Below are positions 4,620 through 7,519 of a DNA stretch of 7,519 bases, one piece after another. Source of the stretch: Treponema sp. (lineage in GTDB: Bacteria > Spirochaetota > Spirochaetia > Treponematales > Breznakiellaceae). The position numbers were made by a program, and so were the translations under genes. Under the pieces are notes generated by a model that did no database searches, was not told the origin of the DNA, and worked only from the letters and a program-made list of their open reading frames with translations. The stretch lies in the NCBI GenBank assembly GCA_031275535.1, contig JAISOR010000078.1, forward strand, positions 1-7,519. Direction: 5' to 3'. Numbering within the stretch: the first letter of the stretch is position 1; each line of letters begins with the position of its first letter.

Positions 4620-7376
4620 CGCCATATCCTTGATATAGGCTTCCAGTTTGCTAACCCGTTTCAAGGCTTCCTCCAGTTTTGTCCGTTCATCCGCCACCAG
4701 TTCCGGCGGGGCATTTTTAAGGAAATTTTGGTTAACGAGTTTTGCCTCCAGGGCAAGGATAAACGTATGGTCCTTTTCTATATCCTTCATAAATTTCTGT
4801 TTAAGAAGAGCCATATCCACCGCTTCCGCTATATACACAAAGGCCTCAAAGCCGGACCCCACCAGGCCGATGGAACCCTCCGGCCGGGAGCCGCCGGACC
4901 CCTCCTCTATGGCCAGGTCGCCGATATGGGCCAGCAGTTTTACCAGCCCCCCATTATCCCGGAGCAGGGGGCCCCGGGATGGGCTTAGCCGGACCAGGAC
5001 CCGGATGCTTTTATCCGGGCTGATGGTACACTCGCTGCGGAGGGTCCGCACCATACGGACCAGTTCCTGGAGGAAGGCGAAGTCCCCCTCCGCCTGGGGA
5101 TTGGCCCTTGTTTCATCATACCTGGGATAGGGGGCGGTGATCAAAAGCTCCTCCGCCGCGCCCCGGGCCTGATTAAGTTTGCCGTAAATTTCCTCGGTCA
5201 CAAAGGGAAGCAGGGGATGGAGGAGCCGGAGGGATTCGACGAGGACATCCAGAAGGACCGTGGTGGCCCGGTCTTTTTCATCCCCCTCCCCCTCCCGCAT
5301 GGAAAGTTTGGTGGCCTCCACATACCAGTCGCAAAAATCATTCCAGAAATACTCATAGGCCGTCTGGGCCGCGTCGTTATAGCGGTAGGAGAGGAAGGCC
5401 TCTTCCATGGCCTTAGCCGCCCCGTTGAGCCGGGAGTAGATCCACCGGTCCTCCGCCTTGAGGGAAGGGTTTTCCACCAGGTTCCGGCCGTCCAGGTTCA
5501 TCAGGATATACCGGCTGGCATTCCAAACCTTATTGGCAAATTTGGAGCCCAGCTTAAAGGATCCCTTATCCAGGAGGATGTCCTGTCCCTGGGCGCAGAG
5601 AAAGGCCAGGGTGAACTTGAGGGCGTCGGCGCCGAACTGGTCCACCAATTCCAGGGGGTCCAGGCCGTTCCCCAGGCTCTTGCTCATCTTCCGGCCCTGC
5701 TTGTCCCTGAGGAGCCCATGGATATAGATATCCCGGAAGGGGACCCGGCCGGTAAATTCCAGCCCCGCCATGATCATCCGGGAGACCCAGAAAAAGATGA
5801 TATCATAAGCGGTTACCAGGGCGGTGGTCGGATAAAACCTGCTAAAGTCGTTCTCCCCCCCCCCAGGCCCGCCGCCCTCCCCTTGCGGTTCACCGCCCTC
5901 TCTGTGGAGTTCGCCGCCAGGCGAAACGTCAGGCCAGCCCAGGGTGCTAAAGGGCCAGAGCCAGCTTGAAAACCAGGTATCCAGCACATCCGGGTCCTGT
6001 TTAAGCCGGGAAGAACCGCAATGGGGACAAGCGGTAATATCCCGGCGGGAAACAATGGTTTTGCCGCAGTCCTCACAATACCACGCGGGGATCCGGTGGC
6101 CCCACCAGAGCTGGCGGCTGATGCACCAGTCCCGGATGTTTTCGAGCCAGTGCTGGTAGGTGTTCTCCCATTTCCGGGGATAGAAGAGGAGCTCCCCCCG
6201 CCGCCAGGCGGCCAGGGCCTTTTCTGCCAGGGGCTTCATACGGACAAACCACTGCTCCGAGAGGTAGGGTTCAATTACCGTATGGCAACGGTAACAATGC
6301 CCCACCGAGTGGGTAATATCCTCCGCCTTTATAAAAAGCCCGGCCTCCCGGAGGTCCGCAAGAACCGCCTGCCGGGCCGCCAGGACCGTCATGCCCCGGT
6401 ATTTTTCCGGGACCGCATCATTCAGGCGGCCCTCGGGGCTCAGGATATTGATCAGGGGAAGCCCGTGGCGGGAAGCCACTTCCCAGTCGTGGGGATCGTG
6501 GGCGGGGGTGATCTTGACCACCCCGGTCCCAAAGTCCTTGTCCGCATAAGTATCGGCAATCACGGGGATCTCCCGATCCGTCAGGGGCAGGCGGACCGTC
6601 TTTCCCACCAGGTCCCGGTAGCGCTCATCCTCCGGGTGGACCGCCACCGCCGTATCCCCCAGGAGGGTTTCCGGCCGGGTGGTGGCCAGCTCTATAAAGC
6701 CGCCGCCGCCGGCAGAGGTTCCGCGGGCTATGGGATACCGGATATGGTACATCTTCCCGGCCAGCTCTTCGTATTCCACCTCATCATCCGAAAGGGCGGT
6801 GCCGCAGGAGGGGCACCAATTCACCAGATAGTTACCCTTATAGAGGAGGTCCCGTTCGTAGAGGGTAACAAAGACCTCCCGCACCGCCCTGGAAAGCCCT
6901 TCATCCATGGTAAAGCGTTCCCTGGACCAATCCACGCTGGCCCCCATGCGGGAAAGCTGCCGGGAAATACCGGCGTGGTGCTCTTCTTTTACCTTCCAGG
7001 CGGCTTCCACAAATTTTTCCCGCCCCAGATCATGGCGGGTCTTTCCCTCTGCCCTGAGCCGTTTTTCCACCACATGCTGGGTGGCAATTCCCGCATGATC
7101 CGTACCGGGAATCCAGAGTACCGGCCCCCCCCGCATACGGTGAAAACGGATGATTATGTCCTGCAGGGAGATGTTAAGCCCGTGTCCCAGATGGAGGATC
7201 CCCGTTACATTAGGGGGGGGGATGACAATTACATAGGGAAGTCCGTTTCCTGGGGGGGGCGCCGCATTTGAAGCGGCGGCCTCCGGTTTAAAGGCGCCGC
7301 GTTCTTTCCATAGGGCATAGATCCGATCCTCAAAGGTTTTCGGATCAAAGGCTTTTTCCAGTTCAATCGCCTTCAT
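4617..7376 (-). CDS. valS: Valyl-tRNA synthetase
   Basis: A 919-residue cytosolic class Ia synthetase that joins valine to tRNA-Val using ATP. Domains in order: Rossmann core with IPPPNVTG (52-59) and the HIGH motif H62-L-G-H65; a zinc site half C188-P-S-C191; the CP1 editing domain, which clears mischarged Thr-tRNA, with T232-T-R-P-E-T and GTGVVKITPAHD (283-294); a second zinc ribbon C434/C437 and C450/C453; the second half of the catalytic core with KMSKS at K563-S567; a helical anticodon-binding domain (about 630-790); and a C-terminal coiled-coil tRNA arm (about 850-919). Length is close to the family norm (E. coli 951). Odd: residues 485-509 are a glycine-rich insertion just before the conserved RFYPT strand, in what is a surface loop in known structures; the gene also has several long G/C runs, all in frame. 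The start at 7376 has AGGAG five bases upstream. It is the first gene of the operon and has its own promoter. Confidence 0.98.
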   Translation of the reverse strand: MKAIELEKAFDPKTFEDRIYALWKERGAFKPEAAASNAAPPPGNGLPYVIVIPPPNVTGILHLGHGLNISLQDIIIRFHRMRGGPVLWIPGTDHAGIATQHVVEKRLRAEGKTRHDLGREKFVEAAWKVKEEHHAGISRQLSRMGASVDWSRERFTMDEGLSRAVREVFVTLYERDLLYKGNYLVNWCPSCGTALSDDEVEYEELAGKMYHIRYPIARGTSAGGGGFIELATTRPETLLGDTAVAVHPEDERYRDLVGKTVRLPLTDREIPVIADTYADKDFGTGVVKITPAHDPHDWEVASRHGLPLINILSPEGRLNDAVPEKYRGMTVLAARQAVLADLREAGLFIKAEDITHSVGHCYRCHTVIEPYLSEQWFVRMKPLAEKALAAWRRGELLFYPRKWENTYQHWLENIRDWCISRQLWWGHRIPAWYCEDCGKTIVSRRDITACPHCGSSRLKQDPDVLDTWFSSWLWPFSTLGWPDVSPGGELHREGGEPQGEGGGPGGGENDFSRFYPTTALVTAYDIIFFWVSRMIMAGLEFTGRVPFRDIYIHGLLRDKQGRKMSKSLGNGLDPLELVDQFGADALKFTLAFLCAQGQDILLDKGSFKLGSKFANKVWNASRYILMNLDGRNLVENPSLKAEDRWIYSRLNGAAKAMEEAFLSYRYNDAAQTAYEYFWNDFCDWYVEATKLSMREGEGDEKDRATTVLLDVLVESLRLLHPLLPFVTEEIYGKLNQARGAAEELLITAPYPRYDETRANPQAEGDFAFLQELVRMVRTLRSECTISPDKSIRVLVRLSPSRGPLLRDNGGLVKLLAHIGDLAIEEGSGGSRPEGSIGLVGSGFEAFVYIAEAVDMALLKQKFMKDIEKDHTFILALEAKLVNQNFLKNAPPELVADERTKLEEALKRVSKLEAYIKDMA
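5850..5924 (-). repeat. Glycine-rich in-frame insertion in valS, with imperfect internal repeat and G10 tract
   Basis: This codes for valS residues 485-509, rich in GGE and GGG units. On the plus strand two related units occur, GGTTCACCGCC (5887-5897) and AGTTCGCCGCC (5908-5918), then a small dyad TTCGCC/GGCGAA (5910-5915 and 5920-5925), and a C10 run at 5855-5864 that is G10 in the coding sense. Most ValRS proteins have only a few residues at this loop. It looks like expansion of a short repeat, or an inserted small repeat element, tolerated on the protein surface. Confidence 0.6.
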
Positions 7377-7381
7377 CTGGA

Positions 7382-7386
7382 CTCCT
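7382..7386 (-). promoter_or_regulatory. Ribosome binding site of valS
   Basis: AGGAG on the minus strand, five bases before the ATG at 7376. It fixes that ATG as the valS start. Confidence 0.8.
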
Positions 7387-7413
7387 GTAATTCATACGTT
7401 GAGACTAGTTCAA

Positions 7414-7442
7414 ATAATACGCTATTATGGTAAAGTATTCAA
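7414..7442 (-). promoter_or_regulatory. Sigma70-type promoter of the valS operon
   Basis: On the minus strand, TTGAAT (7437-7442) as -35 box, a 17-base spacer, and TATTAT (7414-7419) as -10 box. These match consensus at four and five of six positions with the ideal spacing. Transcription would start near 7407, leaving a leader of about 30 bases, which is too short for a T-box or other riboswitch. No other promoter is evident within the operon. Confidence 0.65.
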
Positions 7443-7483
7443 CGGATAGTATCATGTGGTTCGTACCGTTAAATATAGATGAG

Positions 7484-7514
7484 GCAGTTCCAAAATGTCA
7501 GATTTTGGAACTGC
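7484..7514. repeat. Perfect 13-base inverted repeat with 5-base loop
   Basis: Left arm GCAGTTCCAAAAT (7484-7496), loop GTCAG, right arm ATTTTGGAACTGC (7502-7514), all paired. There is no T-run on either side within the window, so it is not a standard intrinsic terminator in the visible part. It lies about 40 bases upstream of the valS -35 box. It could be a terminator stem of a gene ending outside the window, an operator, or one copy of a dispersed intergenic repeat. Confidence 0.85.
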
Positions 7515-7519
7515 AACCT

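Noticed and set aside
5217..7271. Long plus-strand open frames opposite valS (5217-5969 and 6021-7271)
   Set aside because: They lie fully antisense to an unmistakable valS; their Pro/Gly-rich products show no motif, and long antisense frames are expected opposite GC-rich coding sequence.
7377..7413. T-box or other riboswitch in the valS leader
   Set aside because: The predicted leader is about 30 bases, too short for a T-box.
7454..7519. Plus-strand open frame starting at ATG 7454 and running off the window
   Set aside because: Only 22 codons are visible, there is no good ribosome site, and the inverted repeat lies inside it; not enough to call a divergent gene.
1..7519. CRISPR array, tRNA, rRNA or transposase
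   Set aside because: No regularly spaced repeats, cloverleaf, rRNA-like stretch or transposase motif seen on either strand.

Overview
This is a bacterial window of about 7.5 kb, densely coding and GC-rich in the genes, with an AT-rich, gene-free stretch at the right end. The taxon is uncertain. A host-associated spirochaete (Treponema-like) would fit the relaxed lipobox of the M15 lipoprotein and the long G/C homopolymers, but nothing here proves it.

Left half, plus strand (1-3098): the end of an operon of three overlapping genes. The first is cut by the window start; its visible 126 residues resemble the HEPN fold class that carries a 'GYAxEC-LK' helix. It overlaps (ATGA) a 429-residue ParA/MinD-like ATPase whose deviant Walker A reads KGGVGRST, with arginine where lysine is usual. 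That gene overlaps by 8 bases a 478-residue P-loop ATPase with Walker A GARGVGKT and Walker B LIVFDALDR. A HEPN-like protein tightly coupled to two unlike NTPases looks like an NTP-dependent conflict (anti-phage or self/non-self) module. The family calls rest on visible motifs; the defence role is inference.

Right half, minus strand (7376 down to 3107): a housekeeping-type operon. Valyl-tRNA synthetase (valS) is followed 13 bases later by a stand-alone HD hydrolase that keeps every key residue of the SpoT/Mesh1 (p)ppGpp hydrolase site, and 21 bases after that by a secreted M15 (VanY-type) D-Ala-D-Ala carboxypeptidase lipoprotein. A good sigma70-type promoter lies just upstream of valS. The order links tRNA charging, alarmone turnover and peptidoglycan trimming. 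The valS gene carries a glycine-rich insertion encoded partly by a G10 run, and three further G/C runs of 8-9 bases.

The two operons converge with only 8 bases between stop codons and no evident terminator. The 143 bases right of valS hold the promoter and a perfect 13-base inverted repeat (7484-7514).
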